Shown: positions 1 through 7,717, numbered from the stretch's first letter. The stretch: 33,866 bases of DNA from an uncultured Clostridia bacterium (GCA_947177795.1 CAMWVR010000016.1:1-33866); one strand, 5' to 3'. Numbers and translations are program-made. Notes: a model not told the origin generated them from the sequence alone.

Positions 1-3
1 ATT

Positions 4-612
4 TTAAACCGCAACTTTATATTTGTTCTTGATAATCATTGCATAAATTGCATATGCGGCAATTTTAAATAGTGAAAGCCCCATTACGCATTCGATATCT
101 ACCCCGTTGAACGTAGAAATATCGCTGACGTTTTGCAATCCAAACTCTTGCACTTTTAATTTTTCGCTACCTATTGCCATAAAAGTGTTTGCAATCAACG
201 TAGTATACCCGTCAAACAACGCTCTGTCTTTAATTTCCTCAAAAGACGTTCCGTAATTTACGCTTAAGCTCCTAACGGTTAAATTAGGCGATTTGCTCAA
301 CAAATTAGATAAGTATGCGCCTATCTTAAGTTTTTTTGCCTTTTTACGCTTATTTTGCGTTTTTGCGCCTTCATTATCTCCTCTTTTGAGAATTTTCAAG
401 TCATTTTTATTTATTTGATAATAAAAAAGTCCTTGACAGACAAAAATTTTAATGCAAAATATCTCTATCCGATCCAATATAAAGCATTGCGCGCATACGC
501 TTAAATTGTCGGCGTCTACTCTCAAGACGAATTTGACACCGTACGCTATAACAAATATTATGCAAGCAAACAACAATAATATCAACGCAAAAATTAAATA
601 TAGCCACCACAT
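4..612 (-). CDS. DUF2953-like single-pass membrane protein (YtfI type)
   Basis: The protein has 202 residues. One hydrophobic helix lies at about residues 3-28, followed by a short hydrophobic stretch, a Lys/Arg-rich linker (about 85-98) and an alpha/beta-looking C-terminal part ending in another hydrophobic segment (about 178-195). I do not recognise catalytic residues. DUF2953 proteins normally sit directly after scpB and before the sporulation gene ytfJ/gerW in Clostridia, and this gene follows scpB in the same direction, so the family call rests mainly on context plus topology. The function of DUF2953 is not established. A strong terminator lies between scpB and this gene, so it may need its own promoter, which I could not find convincingly. 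The ATG has only a poorly spaced AAGG in front of it. The gene is complete, with its TAA three bases inside the window edge; ytfJ would be expected just outside. Confidence 0.6.
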   Translation of the reverse strand: MWWLYLIFALILLLFACIIFVIAYGVKFVLRVDADNLSVCAQCFILDRIEIFCIKIFVCQGLFYYQINKNDLKILKRGDNEGAKTQNKRKKAKKLKIGAYLSNLLSKSPNLTVRSLSVNYGTSFEEIKDRALFDGYTTLIANTFMAIGSEKLKVQEFGLQNVSDISTFNGVDIECVMGLSLFKIAAYAIYAMIIKNKYKVAV

Positions 613-652
613 AACCTTATTTTACGCATTCATATCAAATTTATTAAGCGTT

Positions 653-680
653 AAAAAAGATACGGTCGTAAAACCGTATC
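653..680 (-). terminator. Rho-independent terminator after scpB
   Basis: A perfect 7-bp stem (GATACGG/CCGTATC, 8-base loop) is followed on the minus strand by six T. It closes the M50 protease-scpA-scpB transcript. Confidence 0.85.
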
Positions 681-709
681 CCTAAAGCGTAATAATTATC
701 AAACGTAAA

Positions 710-1486
710 TCAAGTCACGATATCGCCGTCGTCATCAAATTCGCTGTGAACCTCATCATCCACGTCGCTGGCAACTTCTCGCTCCACGTAGTCTTCGCCG
801 TTACCTTGCACGGTCTGCAAATCCTCACCCTGCAAAAACTCGGGGATTTCGTTCATATCTATCATTTCATTGAGTTCTTCGTCGTTTTCGTCTTCGAACT
901 TGTCGCCTATAACGCGCTCTCTATACAATCCGTCAGTCTGAATATTGTAGTTACTGAATTCTACGAGACGGCGCATAATATCGTCGTAATCAGGCAATTC
1001 ATCGAGACTTCTCAATTGGAATTTCTTTAAAAACTCGTCGGTAGTGCCGTATAAAATAGGTTTACCCGGCGCGTCTTTGTATCCGCAAGTCTTTATCATA
1101 TCCACCTTGAGCAATACTCCCAGCGCATAATCTGCGCTTGCATCGCCTCTTGAATCTTCAATTTCCGATCTTGTTATCGGCTGACGGTAGGCAATTATAG
1201 AAAGCACTTCAAGCACGACCTTTGACAGTTCTTTTTCCCTGACGGGACGCAACATATCGCTTACCGTCTCTCCATACTTGCTATTTGACGCAAATTGCAA
1301 TTTATCGTTGAAGATTTCCAATACTATGCCGCAATCTCCGCTGTATTTCTCCGCAAGTTTTTCTATTACGGCATTGAGCTCTTTGCGACTGACTTCATCG
1401 GGAAGACCATTGAGTATTTCGCTTCTCTTTAATGGTACTCCGGCTGAAAATAATATAGCCTCGACCGTCTCAAATAAGTTTTCCAT
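710..1486 (-). CDS. scpB: Segregation and condensation protein B (ScpB)
   Basis: ScpB is a subunit of the SMC-ScpA-ScpB condensin that compacts and segregates chromosomes; its two winged-helix domains dimerise and bind the ScpA linker. The first ~180 of 258 residues match the family: an N-terminal helix-turn-helix with LFSAGVPL, then the YRQPITRSEIEDSRG and YGTTDEFLKKF blocks that are the hallmarks of ScpB. The C-terminal ~75 residues are very acidic (many Asp/Glu), longer than the usual tail and probably disordered. The start is one base after the scpA stop, with GGAGG 12 bases upstream of the ATG, so the pair is translationally linked. It is the last gene of the operon before the terminator at 653-680. 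Confidence 0.96.
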   Translation of the reverse strand: MENLFETVEAILFSAGVPLKRSEILNGLPDEVSRKELNAVIEKLAEKYSGDCGIVLEIFNDKLQFASNSKYGETVSDMLRPVREKELSKVVLEVLSIIAYRQPITRSEIEDSRGDASADYALGVLLKVDMIKTCGYKDAPGKPILYGTTDEFLKKFQLRSLDELPDYDDIMRRLVEFSNYNIQTDGLYRERVIGDKFEDENDEELNEMIDMNEIPEFLQGEDLQTVQGNGEDYVEREVASDVDDEVHSEFDDDGDIVT

Positions 1487-1487
1487 A

Positions 1488-2303
1488 TCAATAAGTTTCC
1501 TCCGTTTGTTTCAATTGTTGCATATCCAAGTTTTCTTGGTCAACGCTGTCGTTGAGCATTATCAATATATCGTCGGCAAAATTCTTTTGCATTACGGTAA
1601 CGATTTGTTTTTTCATCAATTCCAAAAGCGCCTGAAATGTCGTAATGACTTCGCTCTTCGTAATGTCTTCTTCAAACAATTTGTTGAATACGACAGACTT
1701 CTTTTCAATTATCACCTTTGATATGTACTCGATTTTATCCGCTACGGTAAATCTATCCTTTTGAATCTTTTTAGCGGCTTGACGCTGTTCTTTTTCAGTC
1801 ATCTTCAACAGCAGTTTACCGTAAGCCTCTATCAACTTGTCAAACGAAAAGTCGTTGACTACGATTATAGCGTCCGCATTCGTAAACTTTGGTCTGCGAT
1901 AAAACTTATTCAAAGTCTCTCTTTCTTTGAGCTTGAGAGACTGCGCTTTGAACATCTCAAACATCAAAAGCTTACGTCTCAACTCTGCTTCCGGGTCAAT
2001 ACCGTCATCGTCGTATTCGTCGTCGAAGTATTCTTCTATCACAGGCAAGCACGCTCTCGACTTGATCTCCAACAAAGTGGCGGCAATTACTATATATTCG
2101 CTCGCCTCTTCCATATCGAGTTTTTCCACCTGCTCCATATGCCTTAGGTATGAATCCGTAATTTGCGACAAAGGGAAAGTCTTGATATCGTACCTACCGT
2201 CTCTGATGATAAGTTCGTACAAGAGTTCGATAGGTCCGCTAAAATCCTGGATATTGAGAATTATATTGTTTGCCGGATGACTCTTTTCGTAAAAGTTTGC
2301 CAT
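1488..2303 (-). CDS. scpA: Segregation and condensation protein A (ScpA)
   Basis: ScpA is the kleisin subunit that bridges the SMC heads and carries ScpB. The 271-residue length is normal. The N-terminal block (about 15-80: FSGPIELLYELI, ITDSYLRHM, EYIVIAATLLEIKSR) is the SMC-neck-binding kleisin region. The C-terminal winged helix (about 185-255) includes KSEVITTFQALLELMKKQ. An acidic patch (EYFDDEYDDDG) lies in the middle linker, where the ScpB dimer binds in homologues. It lies three bases after the M50 protease stop and one base before scpB, so the three genes form one operon read from the promoter at 3116-3144. Confidence 0.96.
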   Translation of the reverse strand: MANFYEKSHPANNIILNIQDFSGPIELLYELIIRDGRYDIKTFPLSQITDSYLRHMEQVEKLDMEEASEYIVIAATLLEIKSRACLPVIEEYFDDEYDDDGIDPEAELRRKLLMFEMFKAQSLKLKERETLNKFYRRPKFTNADAIIVVNDFSFDKLIEAYGKLLLKMTEKEQRQAAKKIQKDRFTVADKIEYISKVIIEKKSVVFNKLFEEDITKSEVITTFQALLELMKKQIVTVMQKNFADDILIMLNDSVDQENLDMQQLKQTEETY

Positions 2304-2306
2304 ATC

Positions 2307-3059
2307 TTACCCCAACAACGTCCCCTGCGGAAGTCCGAATATTGCCGTAAATACCCAATCCAAGCATTTACGCACAAGACGTATTATATTAGACAAAATA
2401 TCCACTTGCGGTATAAATCTTCCCAATACGAAGCATATCAGCAAGAATGCTATCATTACTTGCGCTCCGTGCTTATACATAAAATCTACGTATTTATTAT
2501 TAGGCTTTGAGAGCGTCTCGACGACTCTGAATCCATCCAACGGATATATAGGCAGCAAATTGAAGACCATCAACGCCACGTTAAACGCAATCGAGAGCTG
2601 GAATAGATAATACAAAAACATTATTACGTATGCCCAGCCGCTTTCCGTATTGACGACTCCGCCCGTGATTTTCATAAGTATCGCCAGACAAAGCGAACTT
2701 ATTATCGCCATAATAAAGTTGTACGTTACGCCTGCCAAAGCAGTAAGCACCATACCTTTTTTATATTTCTTAAAGTTTCTTGGATCTATAGGCACAGGCT
2801 TTGCCCAACCGAAGCCGACGAGTAACATCATGCCAAGTCCTATCGGATCAAAGTGCTTGACGGGATTGAGAGAAAGTCTGCCCAAAAACTTTGCCGTCTT
2901 GTCTCCATTCCAAAGCGCAACGTAGCCGTGCGACAATTCATGACCTATAATTGCGCAAAGCATTGCAATCAAATATGCAAAAACGCACAAAATTGCCATG
3001 CCAAAGCCAAGAGCCTTGACAATACTGTCGCCTATGATCATTTGAATAAAAGATACCAT
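2307..3059 (-). CDS. Site-2 protease family zinc metallopeptidase (M50)
   Basis: This is an integral membrane metallopeptidase of the M50/YwhC type. Counting from the chosen start, HELSH (zinc-binding HExxH) is at residues 40-44 inside a membrane helix, and the second conserved motif NLLPIYPLDG at 167-176 supplies the zinc-ligand Asp. At least five hydrophobic helices are visible. The substrate is unknown; it has long been a neighbour of scpA/scpB in Clostridia. An in-frame ATG exists 14 codons upstream (3101), but it has no ribosome site and would start about 8 bases from the predicted transcript end. The chosen ATG has GGAG five bases upstream. The intervening 42 bases hold a perfect 10-bp inverted repeat, which fits a leader better than coding sequence. 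Confidence 0.85.
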   Translation of the reverse strand: MVSFIQMIIGDSIVKALGFGMAILCVFAYLIAMLCAIIGHELSHGYVALWNGDKTAKFLGRLSLNPVKHFDPIGLGMMLLVGFGWAKPVPIDPRNFKKYKKGMVLTALAGVTYNFIMAIISSLCLAILMKITGGVVNTESGWAYVIMFLYYLFQLSIAFNVALMVFNLLPIYPLDGFRVVETLSKPNNKYVDFMYKHGAQVMIAFLLICFVLGRFIPQVDILSNIIRLVRKCLDWVFTAIFGLPQGTLLG

Positions 3060-3071
3060 TGCTTCTCCGAC

Positions 3072-3096
3072 CAACGGCAAAGCTATTTTGCCGTTG
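3072..3096 (-). promoter_or_regulatory. Leader hairpin of the M50-scpA-scpB transcript
   Basis: A perfect 10-bp inverted repeat (CAACGGCAAA/TTTGCCGTTG, 5-base loop) ends about six bases before the GGAG of the preferred start at 3059. No T-run follows on the minus strand, so it is not a normal terminator. It could stabilise the 5' end of the mRNA or control translation. Confidence 0.55.
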
Positions 3097-3115
3097 AACA
3101 TAATTCTACATATAT

Positions 3116-3144
3116 ATTATAGATTAAATTCCCTATCAAGTCAA
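3116..3144 (-). promoter_or_regulatory. Sigma-A promoter of the M50-scpA-scpB operon
   Basis: TTGACT (3139-3144), a 17-base spacer and TATAAT (3116-3121) on the minus strand. The predicted transcript starts near 3109, giving a leader of about 50 bases to the preferred start at 3059. Confidence 0.75.
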
Positions 3145-3196
3145 TAATATACCTGATTTTTGACATGGATTTTATGTTGTCGGCATAAAAATCGCT

Positions 3197-3230
3197 AAAA
3201 AAGGCGGAATAACAATATAATTCCGCCTTT
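3197..3230 (-). terminator. Rho-independent terminator after dacF
   Basis: An 11-bp perfect stem (AAAGGCGGAAT/ATTCCGCCTTT, 9-base loop) is followed by a T-run on the minus strand. It ends the dacF transcript upstream of the next promoter. Confidence 0.88.
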
Positions 3231-3257
3231 TATATTTGTTTATCTTAAAATTTTATT

Positions 3258-4430
3258 TTACCACTCGCCCGTGACGTCTTTAATGAAGTCAAGGAAAGTG
3301 CTCTTTTTTGCGTCCTGCATAGCAATTATGTCTACGCTGCGCTCCTGACCGTCCATTTGATAAACAGCCTTGCCGACGACGTCGCCTTTCTTGATAGGCG
3401 CCTTAATCTCTTGCGGCAATACTATCTGCAAATCTTCAGAAGACGCTCCGACTTTTGAAAACTTGGTAATATCTTCACCGCAAGCTACTTCAATTGATTT
3501 GACGGGAGATTTTTTTACTTGAATAGATCCAAGCACGTCGCCCTTTCTATAAAATATCTTATTGACGTAGTTAGCGAACGAATAGTCAAACATAGATCTC
3601 ACTTGATTAAATCGAGACTTACTGTCGCTGCCTCCCACTATCGTTGCGACAACTTTCATACCGTTTCGCTCTGCGCATGCAGAAAGACAATGCCCCGCCT
3701 TGTCGGTATAACCCGTCTTACCGCCTTTGCAACCGCTGTATTGCTTGATAAGTTTGTTGGTGTTGACGAATTGAGTAATTCTTCCCGACGGGTGTTGATA
3801 ATCTTCCATCCATACGCTTGCATACTCAAAGTATTTATCGTGGCTCATAAGACTGCGAGTCATGATATTGACGTCTTTTGCAGTGGAATATTGCTCGCTT
3901 TCACTCGGAAGTCCCGTGCAGTTGGCAAACTTGGTATTGCTCATTCCAAGCTGACTTGCCCTCTCGTTCATCATACTTACAAATCCGTCTACGCTTCCCG
4001 CAATTCGCTCTGCCATAGCGTACGACGCATCGTTAGCGGATACGACTATGATCCCCTTAAGCAAATCGTTGACGCTATAACTTGCTCCCGCATCCAAAAA
4101 CATTTGGCTTCCGCCCATTGCGCTTGCTTCGGGAGAAATAGTGATCATCTCGTCATAACTTATCTTTCCCTCGTCTATAGCCTCGAAAATCAAATTTGCC
4201 GTCATGATTTTAACCATGCTTGCAATCTCGTGCTTAGCGTCGGCATTATATTGATAAAGCACTTCGCCCGTATAATACTCCGTCAGGCACTCTCCAAAGC
4301 CGTTGGGCTGTAACGGCAAATCGCCCGTAGGCAAAGTATCGGCGGACGCCTCTGCGCTCATGCCCATAGGAAAAATTACGAGCAATGCCATAATCATAAG
4401 CAAAGATGTGAATAAAATTTTCTTTTTCAT
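3258..4430 (-). CDS. dacF: D-alanyl-D-alanine carboxypeptidase (PBP5/DacF family)
   Basis: This is a penicillin-binding serine DD-carboxypeptidase that trims the terminal D-Ala of peptidoglycan stem peptides outside the membrane. It has a signal peptide (about residues 1-30, KKK then a hydrophobic core, possible cut after ASA). All three active-site motifs are present: SMVK (Ser71-Lys74), SAN (131-133) and KTG (238-240). The C-terminal ~90 residues fit the beta-rich PBP5_C domain and end in a helix that could lie on the membrane. The length of 390 is normal. AGGAG sits six bases before the ATG. In Bacillus dacF is a forespore gene, and a forespore-sigma-like promoter match lies upstream here. 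It is divergent from the Spo0A-domain gene. DacF versus another DacA-like paralogue is decided by the scpA/scpB neighbourhood. Confidence 0.9.
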   Translation of the reverse strand: MKKKILFTSLLMIMALLVIFPMGMSAEASADTLPTGDLPLQPNGFGECLTEYYTGEVLYQYNADAKHEIASMVKIMTANLIFEAIDEGKISYDEMITISPEASAMGGSQMFLDAGASYSVNDLLKGIIVVSANDASYAMAERIAGSVDGFVSMMNERASQLGMSNTKFANCTGLPSESEQYSTAKDVNIMTRSLMSHDKYFEYASVWMEDYQHPSGRITQFVNTNKLIKQYSGCKGGKTGYTDKAGHCLSACAERNGMKVVATIVGGSDSKSRFNQVRSMFDYSFANYVNKIFYRKGDVLGSIQVKKSPVKSIEVACGEDITKFSKVGASSEDLQIVLPQEIKAPIKKGDVVGKAVYQMDGQERSVDIIAMQDAKKSTFLDFIKDVTGEW

Positions 4431-4457
4431 ATCGAACTCCTAATCATTGTTTTCCCC

Positions 4458-4486
4458 TAGTGTGTCGCAAGAAACAATTTTTATGC
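4458..4486 (-). promoter_or_regulatory. Candidate forespore-sigma (sigma-F/G type) promoter of dacF
   Basis: On the minus strand GCATA (4482-4486), a 17-base spacer and CACACTA (4458-4464) resemble the sigma-G pattern (GHATR, 17-18, CATHHTA) with one -10 mismatch. The implied start near 4451 leaves the AGGAG ribosome site and ATG well placed. No sigma-A promoter of comparable quality is visible in this gap. Confidence 0.4.
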
Positions 4487-4540
4487 CAAAATTACATTAT
4501 AAGACATATATTTGCCTTGGATTTGTAATAAAATTGAGAT

Positions 4541-4867
4541 ATGGAACAAAAAATTTACGCATACATGTTATCTATAGGATTGCGCCCAAAATGCTCGGGC
4601 TACAAATATATTTTCGATCTTGTCAAGATGCAAACTCTCGGCAGCGATATTTTACCGCTCAAACTCAAAGGATACGAGATTTTGGCAAAAAAATACGGCA
4701 AAACGGTGTGCGCTATTGATAAAAATATTCAAAACTGCATTTCCAAAGCTTGGCTTGACGGCGACGTTGAGAATTTGTATAAAGAGTTCGGCAATACCAT
4801 AGATATTGACAAAGGCAAACCCACTTCAAAGCAATTGATAATGCATATTTGGGACAGAATTTCCTGA
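4541..4867 (+). CDS. Free-standing Spo0A C-terminal-type DNA-binding protein
   Basis: The 108 residues align end to end with the C-terminal effector domain of the sporulation master regulator Spo0A. Matches include LxxIGxxxxxxGYxY at the start, the GS(D/I)xLPxxxxxxLAKKYxxT block, IxxxIxxxISKAWxxGD for the recognition-helix region, and FGxTIDxxKGKPTSKQLI near the end. There is no phosphoreceiver domain: the protein begins where the effector domain begins, and the upstream 110 bases hold no open frame that could supply one. It should be cytoplasmic and may bind DNA constitutively or need a partner. Residues at DNA-contact positions differ from Bacillus Spo0A (Arg to Lys, Arg to Gln, Glu to Asp by alignment). 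The ATG lacks a clear Shine-Dalgarno sequence. It is divergent from dacF and 71 bases upstream of a membrane-protein gene on the same strand. I am confident in the domain; the role is unknown. Confidence 0.85.
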   Translation: MEQKIYAYMLSIGLRPKCSGYKYIFDLVKMQTLGSDILPLKLKGYEILAKKYGKTVCAIDKNIQNCISKAWLDGDVENLYKEFGNTIDIDKGKPTSKQLIMHIWDRIS

Positions 4868-4888
4868 GTTTGAAATTTTTGTCATATA

Positions 4889-4917
4889 TTGTCAGATGAG
4901 TAAATAAAATTTAATAT
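4889..4917 (+). promoter_or_regulatory. Candidate sigma-A promoter of the membrane-protein gene
   Basis: TTGTCA (4889-4894), a 17-base spacer and TAATAT (4912-4917), 22 bases before the ATG. A second TTGTCA at 4879-4884 lies ten bases upstream. The membrane-protein gene could therefore be read independently of the Spo0A-domain gene. Confidence 0.45.
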
Positions 4918-4938
4918 AACTCTCAAAAAGGCAATATT

Positions 4939-5547
4939 ATGGCAATCAATACTAAATTCAAACTTAATAAAGGCGTCGCTACGCCCTTTATCAAAAACTT
5001 CTTTAGAGACAACAAGTTGTTTTTGATCACTTTTTTTGGACTCTATATCGCAGTTTTTGCAATTTCGGTCTTTATTGTGTTCAATTATCAAAACCAACTT
5101 TGCCACAATAACTATTATCAAACGTTGCTTGAAGGAAACTACAGCTATTTCAAGGTCACGCTAAAATACGTATTACTAAATTTTCTATTCGCATTTTGCG
5201 CAATGATAACTTATCGAAAAAAATACGCTTTTGCGCTCATGTATTTCGTCGTTACGTTCATAGCCTATCGACTTGCCGTAAATATAATTGGAAGCTGGCA
5301 ATACAACATCGTAATAAATATACTCAATGCAGTCTTGTTCTATTTTATAATATTTATAATGTACGTCGTCACTATCGTGCTGATCGTATCGCACATCAAT
5401 TCACATTATCTTTATTGCAACGACCGATGCTCCGCAACTTTAAAAAACATATTTAAGTTTTCGTTGATAACGACGATAATAACATCTATCTGCATCATTA
5501 TTTGCACGGTGGTATTGCCGATGATACTTTGCAAAATTCTATTTTAA
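4939..5547 (+). CDS. Five-helix membrane protein, possibly SpoIIM-like
   Basis: The protein has 202 residues with a charged N-terminus and five predicted membrane helices at about 27-49, 73-91, 95-117, 124-151 and 171-198; a ~23-residue loop separates helices 1 and 2. I recognise no catalytic motif. SpoIIM, a subunit of the DMP septal cell-wall-remodelling complex in sporulation, has similar length and helix count, and spoIIM lies near dacF in Bacillus and Clostridium. That makes SpoIIM a reasonable guess from context, but sequence resemblance by eye is weak. AAAGG lies eight bases before the ATG. It follows the Spo0A-domain gene on the same strand. The hairpin downstream (5559-5587) has no T-run on this strand, so its transcript end is unclear. 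Alternatively it is an unrelated lineage-specific membrane protein. Confidence 0.75.
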   Translation: MAINTKFKLNKGVATPFIKNFFRDNKLFLITFFGLYIAVFAISVFIVFNYQNQLCHNNYYQTLLEGNYSYFKVTLKYVLLNFLFAFCAMITYRKKYAFALMYFVVTFIAYRLAVNIIGSWQYNIVINILNAVLFYFIIFIMYVVTIVLIVSHINSHYLYCNDRCSATLKNIFKFSLITTIITSICIIICTVVLPMILCKILF

Positions 5548-5553
5548 ATGGAT

Positions 5554-5587
5554 AAAAAAAGAGGAATATCTTTGCGATACTCCTCTT
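5554..5587 (-). terminator. Rho-independent terminator after rny
   Basis: A 12-bp stem with one mismatch (5559-5570 with 5576-5587, 5-base loop) is followed by seven T on the minus strand. Confidence 0.85.
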
Positions 5588-5594
5588 AAAACAA

Positions 5595-7211
5595 TTATTT
5601 TGCGTATTCGATTTGTCTGACTTCTCTGATGACGTTGACTTTGATTTGACCGGGATATTCAAGTTCCGCCTCAATCTTCTTGGCAATTTCTTTTGCCATA
5701 AACGTCGTCGCCTCGTCGTTGACAACTTCGGGTTTGACGATTACTCTTATCTCTCTGCCCGCCTGTATTGCATAAGACTGCTCTACGCCGTCAAAGGAAT
5801 TTGCAACTCCTTCCAACTTCTCGAGTCTCTTGACGTAGTTCTCGAGCGATTCTCTTCTTGCTCCGGGTCTTGCTCCCGAAATCGAATCGGCGGCTTGAAC
5901 TATAATAGCCTCCAAAGTCTGCGGCTCTACGTCGCCGTGGTGAGCCTCGATCGCATGAATGACGTTGCGATGTTCTTTAAACTTCTTGGCAATATCTACG
6001 CCTATCGTAACGTGCGTACCCTCGACTTCGTGGTCGACAGCCTTGCCTATATCGTGCAACAAGCCCGCTCTTTTTGCCACCTTGACGTCTGCGCCTAATT
6101 CCGCAGCCATCATTCCTGCCAAATAACTTACTTCCAAAGAGTGCTTGAGCACGTTCTGTCCATAACTCGTACGGAATTTCAATCTGCCAAGCAACTTGAT
6201 GATTTCCGAATGCAATCCGTATACGTTTGCTTCAAAAGCGGCATTTTCGCCGGCTTCTTTCATTTGCTGCTCTATCTCTCTCTTGACTTTCTCGACGGTC
6301 TCTTCGATCTTTGCGGGATGTATTCTTCCATCCGAGACCAATCTCTCGATAGTCAACTTTGCAATCTCTCTTCTTACAGGATCAAATCCCGATACGGTAA
6401 CTACGTCGGGAGTGTCGTCGATGATCAAATCTACGCCCGTCGAGTTCTCGATAGCTCTGATATTTCTACCGACTCTACCGATAAGTCTACCCTTCATATC
6501 TTCGTTGGGCAACTCTACTACCGATACTGCAATATCCGACGCATGGTCTGCCGAACATCTTTGAATTGCAAGACCGATGATATTCTTTGCCTTTTTGTCG
6601 GCCTCGTCCTTTGCCTTCTGCTCGATTTCCTTAACTTTGACGACTGCGTCTTTTTTCGCTTCGTCAAGAAGTTCGTCCATGAGTATCTGCTTTGCCTCGT
6701 CTTGAGTAAGTTTTGCAACCTTTTCAAGTTCTGACAACATATTGGCGTGAGCGTTTTTCAACTCTTGCTCAATTTCGTCAAGTTCTCTTTCTTTGCTCTC
6801 TAATTGTTTCTTTTTTTCGTCAATAAGATCGGATTTTTTATCAATAGCCATTTCTCTCTTGATGAGTTGATCTTCTCTTTGAGCAACTCTCTGTTCGCTT
6901 CTGGCTATTTCCGCTTTCTGCTCTTTTGACTGACTTTCAAACTCCTTGCGGAGTCTGTTCTGCTCTTCTTTTGCTTCGATTTTTGCTTCCTTGAGATAGG
7001 TCTTGGATTCGTCGCGAGCCTCTTTTTTCATCTTCTCGCATTCTTCCTTAACACCACCGACAGTTTTCTTTGCATACGACTTGTATATCAAAATGCCTAA
7101 GCCTATGCCTGCGCCCAAAAAAATGATGACGGCAAACACTAGACCGATAGCCCATCCTACATTCGCATCTACCCCAAGGAGAACGTCAAAGCAATTCATA
7201 CTGAATTTCAT
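5595..7211 (-). CDS. rny: Ribonuclease Y
   Basis: This is a membrane-anchored endoribonuclease that starts bulk mRNA decay in Gram-positive bacteria. Its 538 residues show the full family layout: a membrane helix (about 18-44), a long charged coiled coil (about 55-205), a KH RNA-binding domain with GRVGRN at 245-250, an HD domain with HSLEV (357-361) and LLHDIGK containing the metal-binding His386-Asp387, and the conserved C-terminal region ending [19 protein letters not shown] is five bases before the ATG. It is transcribed alone, from the promoter at 7269-7298 to the terminator at 5554-5587. In Bacillus rny also lies close to recA, as here, with only the DUF3795 gene between. Confidence 0.97.
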   Translation of the reverse strand: MKFSMNCFDVLLGVDANVGWAIGLVFAVIIFLGAGIGLGILIYKSYAKKTVGGVKEECEKMKKEARDESKTYLKEAKIEAKEEQNRLRKEFESQSKEQKAEIARSEQRVAQREDQLIKREMAIDKKSDLIDEKKKQLESKERELDEIEQELKNAHANMLSELEKVAKLTQDEAKQILMDELLDEAKKDAVVKVKEIEQKAKDEADKKAKNIIGLAIQRCSADHASDIAVSVVELPNEDMKGRLIGRVGRNIRAIENSTGVDLIIDDTPDVVTVSGFDPVRREIAKLTIERLVSDGRIHPAKIEETVEKVKREIEQQMKEAGENAAFEANVYGLHSEIIKLLGRLKFRTSYGQNVLKHSLEVSYLAGMMAAELGADVKVAKRAGLLHDIGKAVDHEVEGTHVTIGVDIAKKFKEHRNVIHAIEAHHGDVEPQTLEAIIVQAADSISGARPGARRESLENYVKRLEKLEGVANSFDGVEQSYAIQAGREIRVIVKPEVVNDEATTFMAKEIAKKIEAELEYPGQIKVNVIREVRQIEYAK

Positions 7212-7268
7212 CTTTGCCTCCTATATTAAATTGTTAAGTTTCAACATAAAAAATATTTATGCAAATTA

Positions 7269-7298
7269 ATTATAGCCTATTTAAAGTAATAAAGTCAA
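7269..7298 (-). promoter_or_regulatory. Sigma-A promoter of rny
   Basis: TTGACT (7293-7298), an 18-base spacer and TATAAT (7269-7274), giving a leader of about 50 bases. The rest of the 7212-7398 gap is very AT-rich, with a 12-base palindrome (ACTATATATAGT, 7384-7395) just after the DUF3795 stop but no clear terminator. Confidence 0.75.
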
Positions 7299-7398
7299 TA
7301 GTAATTATATCAATAATTATTATAATATTAAAAAAATTAAAATCTAATAATTAATATATTGTTGTCACTGCTCAATAGTAGCCACTATATATAGTATT

Positions 7399-7662
7399 TT
7401 AGTTTTGATTCTTCCAAATCTTGCATTGTTCGATACGCTTACCGTTGTCACCCTGCTTCTCATCGTAAGCAAATTGGTGCAACAATTCGCAAGAGAAATT
7501 TTCACACGTACCGCAATGCTCCCTTTCCTTGGACTCGCAACAAGACTTAACGGGACAACTATCTGCCCAAAACGGCTTATTCATTTGCGCGCATCCCTTA
7601 CATCCTGTTTGCTCGCGGTATGCACATTCGCTGCACAGCAATCCGCATCTGGATTCTATCAT
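7399..7662 (-). CDS. DUF3795 Cys-rich small protein
   Basis: The 87 residues include 14 cysteines, in the DUF3795 pattern: CGLLCSECAYR at the N-terminus, CKGC, then CPVKSCCESKE, CGTCENFSCE and a C-terminal GKRIEQCKIW. Such spacing suggests metal binding (zinc or iron-sulfur), but the family has no assigned function. There is no signal peptide or membrane helix, so it should be cytoplasmic. GAGGTG lies about five bases before the ATG. It stands between recA and rny with its own gaps on both sides and a plausible promoter (TTGAAA, 17, TAAACT at 7689-7717). Confidence 0.85.
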   Translation of the reverse strand: MIESRCGLLCSECAYREQTGCKGCAQMNKPFWADSCPVKSCCESKEREHCGTCENFSCELLHQFAYDEKQGDNGKRIEQCKIWKNQN

Positions 7663-7688
7663 ACTTACACCTCAAAGTCTTTTTATTT

Positions 7689-7717
7689 AGTTTAACAAAT
7701 AAAATAGCATTTTTCAA
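7689..7717 (-). promoter_or_regulatory. Candidate sigma-A promoter of the DUF3795 gene
   Basis: TTGAAA (7712-7717), a 17-base spacer and TAAACT (7689-7694). The -35 is good and the -10 is moderate (4 of 6). Confidence 0.4.

Noticed and set aside
4463..4469. TGTCGCA, one mismatch from a Spo0A box, in the dacF/Spo0A-domain gap
   Set aside because: A 7-base motif with one mismatch is expected about once by chance in a region this size.
4447..4719. A + strand frame overlapping the Spo0A-domain gene
   Set aside because: It is a different frame of the same stretch; the frame at 4541-4867 has a clear Spo0A-C match and this one has none.
7384..7395. Palindrome ACTATATATAGT after the DUF3795 gene as a terminator
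   Set aside because: It has no GC pairs beyond the ends and no T-run follows; more likely ordinary AT-rich spacer.
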